From Adiantum capillus-veneris (taxonomy: Eukaryota > Streptophyta > Polypodiopsida > Polypodiales > Pteridaceae): a DNA stretch of 64,000 nt. The stretch covers positions 110,280,808 through 110,344,807 of the forward strand of contig CM043966.1 of the NCBI GenBank assembly GCA_014529385.2. Direction: 5' to 3'. The notes beneath the pieces were generated by a model. That model was not told the DNA's origin and searched no databases. It saw only the letters and a program-made list of their open reading frames with translations. Shown here piece after piece: positions 62,169 through 64,000 of this stretch (the first letter of the stretch is position 1; every line of letters starts with the position of its first letter). Position numbers and translations under genes: made by a program.

Positions 62169-63366
62169 TTAGGGTTGCTTTCTATCCAGCCTTAGAAGAT
62201 TGTTCTCAGCTTTCACCTTATTTATATAAGCCTTTGCTGTGGTTGCCTTCAAAACTCCTTTTGTGTTACAACCCAATTGCCTAGCTAAAGTGGTCAATTG
62301 TGACGCCTTCATGCTTTCAATGGGTGTACGCTCCTTTGCTAAGATCTCTTGTATTTGGGCTCTTCTCATTTCATTGCGGTGGCTTGTGTCACTTGCATTT
62401 TCAATGATAGTTTCATCCCTGTCACCTTTTGCAGGTGGTATTCTTCTTGTAAAGAACACCTTAGCTGACCAAACATCATTTTTTTGCTTCCAATACTCCA
62501 TGATTTGTTTGTATTCACTATCATTTGTCACTATAGGTTGTCCATAACGATTAGAAGCAATTAAATCACGCACATCCCTTCTCTCATCAAGCTGAATCAA
62601 GTATGGCAGTAGCTCCTCCAAGAGCATATTGTCAACCATCTTCTCAGCATCAAATTGTGGTGGAAAAATGCAATTTTTGCTGGTGAAATACATCCCTTGT
62701 AAGGAGAGTCATCAATAAGCACTGTTCTTTGTGGATCACATTCAAACCCCATGGCAATTTTGGCTAGAGGCTTGAACATTGCCTCAACGTTTGGATTGTC
62801 GGGTCTAAACAATTTTTGAGTTTGAGCGGTGTAGCAAACATCTTGCGACCAAATTGCAAAGAAAGGCAATGTATCCTCAGCTAAGTTGTTTAGTGCTGCA
62901 AGGATTTGATACACATTATTCCTAGTAGCTGTCGACCAAATTGCAACATTAAACCTCTGTAAAATAGTCTTCAAGAATTGGATGCAACCTGGCCTGAGTA
63001 TAATATATCTTTTTGAATCCATTTGCACTGAGTTGTGGTGTGAGGATGGTTGAGGGGAACGTTTCAACAATAGACCATTTAAATCCAATATAATTGTAAG
63101 CATGGATTTCTCAACATCTACGCTACATGACGTAGTACCAATTGGCAATAGCTCGTGAGTGGACTTTTCAGTCTCTTTTGATGTATGTTGCATTTTTGAA
63201 GCATCGATTTCTTGGTTCTCATTATTGGAAGCTTGCTCAAGTTGCACAACACTAGACTCTAGTATAGAAATATCATCCATCTTGGGCACTTTAGAAACCA
63301 TAGAATCTATGGATTCTATAGTTGTTGACTGAACCATAGGAGCATTATCCATCCCAGTTTGTGAAT
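62169..63366 (-). pseudogene. FCP1/NIF (HAD-like) gene A, right-arm copy, one frameshift
   Basis: Better preserved than the left copy. The exon starts after TTTTCTTAG (edge at 63367) and is open to about 62677, carrying LDLNGLLLKRS, IILRPGCIQFLKTI, FNVAIWSTATRNNV and VLIDDSPYKGC. A single base lost near 62677 shifts the frame before CIFPP; the next piece then runs unbroken through QFDAEKMVDNM to KAENNLLRLDRKQP and TAA at 62171-62169. Motif I is DLNGL, as in plant FCP1-homology proteins lacking the canonical second Asp, so phosphatase activity is uncertain. Confidence 0.78.
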
Positions 63367-64000
63367 CTAAGAAAACACACACACAAATGGTATCTCAAAA
63401 CCACTAGAATTTTATTCACCATATTTATATGTAGAACTCCTAGTAAGAAATTTATTTAAGGTAAAGTCGTTGTTAGAATCCTTGCAACCATTTTCAGCAT
63501 TCGTACACCAAACACCACTTGTCTAAAATACAATCTACTAACTCAACATTTTCCATCCTACACTTTATTAAAGATGAGTACTTAAAGTGAAAACTAAAAG
63601 CCACCCTTGTTGAGGAAACATGGATACAAGGTCCACCAAATGTCCAACCTAGACTACAAGCAAACAATTAGAGATTTGGCTTAGATTTGGATTCAAAGGC
63701 CACCACTTATTCAAGTAAGATAACTCCACTTGTTTAAGACAGTAATGTTTGAAGCCCCACCACTTGTCCAACCTAGACATTGATTAAATTTTGGTAAGAT
63801 TTATCACAAATCTAGAGTAGAATCAAGATTCTATGGCCAAGGTAGTCAAATAAGTTAGACAACACACAAAGCATAAGAGCACTTTAGATTCTCGTTGAGC
63901 ATAAACTAAACAATAATCAAATGTTATATTCACTTGAGATTTCATCCATGAAAAATGAAAATGATGCATGTACTTGAGATTTCCATCCATGTACAATACT
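63367..64000 (-). other. Spacer upstream of gene A, right copy (window edge)
   Basis: Mirror of 27611-28241, with isolated reverse-oriented satellite cores near 63630, 63700 and 63760. The SET exon counterpart, if present, would lie just beyond 64000. Confidence 0.5.

Larger units (their letters stand above)
53642..64000 (-). repeat. Right arm of the inverted repeat (continues beyond window)
   Basis: Reverse complement of 27611-38110, in the same order from the loop outward: boundary 16-mer, satellite block, gene B, satellite array, gene A, spacer. It is 10,359 bp here against 10,500 bp on the left, the difference being the sum of several indels. No end is reached by 64000. Confidence 0.95.

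Overview
The window looks like nuclear DNA of a plant with a large, repeat-laden, intron-rich genome, most probably a fern or other seed-free vascular plant. The grounds are two Ty1/Copia elements with plant-type LTRs and tRNA-iMet primer sites, a Ty3/Gypsy gag remnant, decayed pentatricopeptide-repeat (PPR) modules of the 'LVDMYAKCGALHKAQ' type, and plant-like GT-AG introns. No prokaryotic gene organisation, rRNA, tRNA or CRISPR array was seen. The species assignment is inference.

Layout. 1-1643: Ty3/Gypsy gag, minus strand, running off the left edge. 1935-5162: a long decayed DUF7869-type (DDE-like) transposase, minus strand. 5.2-7.1 kb: repeats, including a clean 316-bp tandem array. 7.1-9.6 kb: unassigned, with a GC-rich patch and a 90-bp triplication. 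9.6-21.8 kb: a 12-kb satellite array built on the core TTGGACAAGTGGTGGACCTT, with a ~440-bp unit and locally a three-unit higher-order period. 21.8-24.4 kb: a two-exon gene with a ParB-like segment and a possible methylase-like C terminus. 27.0-27.6 kb: a SET-domain exon. 28.2-29.4 and 34.6-35.4 kb: two FCP1/NIF (HAD-like) exons.

The dominant structure is a large inverted repeat. The left arm is 27611-38110 and the right arm is 53642-64000, continuing past the window edge. The arms carry the same two FCP1-like genes and the same satellite blocks in opposite orientation, about 99% identical in the stretches compared by eye, with scattered indels. The 15.5-kb loop holds an older Copia element (A) cut off exactly at its 3' end by the left arm. 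A younger Copia (B, 43068-48300) is nested inside the (GA)n tract of A's 5' LTR. Beyond these lie a four-fold tandem array of PPR pseudogene modules and a gene-poor stretch.

Almost every protein-coding segment is damaged by in-frame stops or single-base frameshifts. Many could be real decay: the stops checked are compatible with C-to-T changes. Some single-base indels could be residual long-read errors. The exons are separated by satellite-rich DNA and several are preceded by good 3' splice sites, so much of the satellite may be intronic. The joint presence of a DUF7869-type transposase, a ParB-like/methylase-like gene, a SET exon and degenerate FCP1-like exons in one repeat-bounded locus is the most unusual feature, but a functional link between them is not shown.
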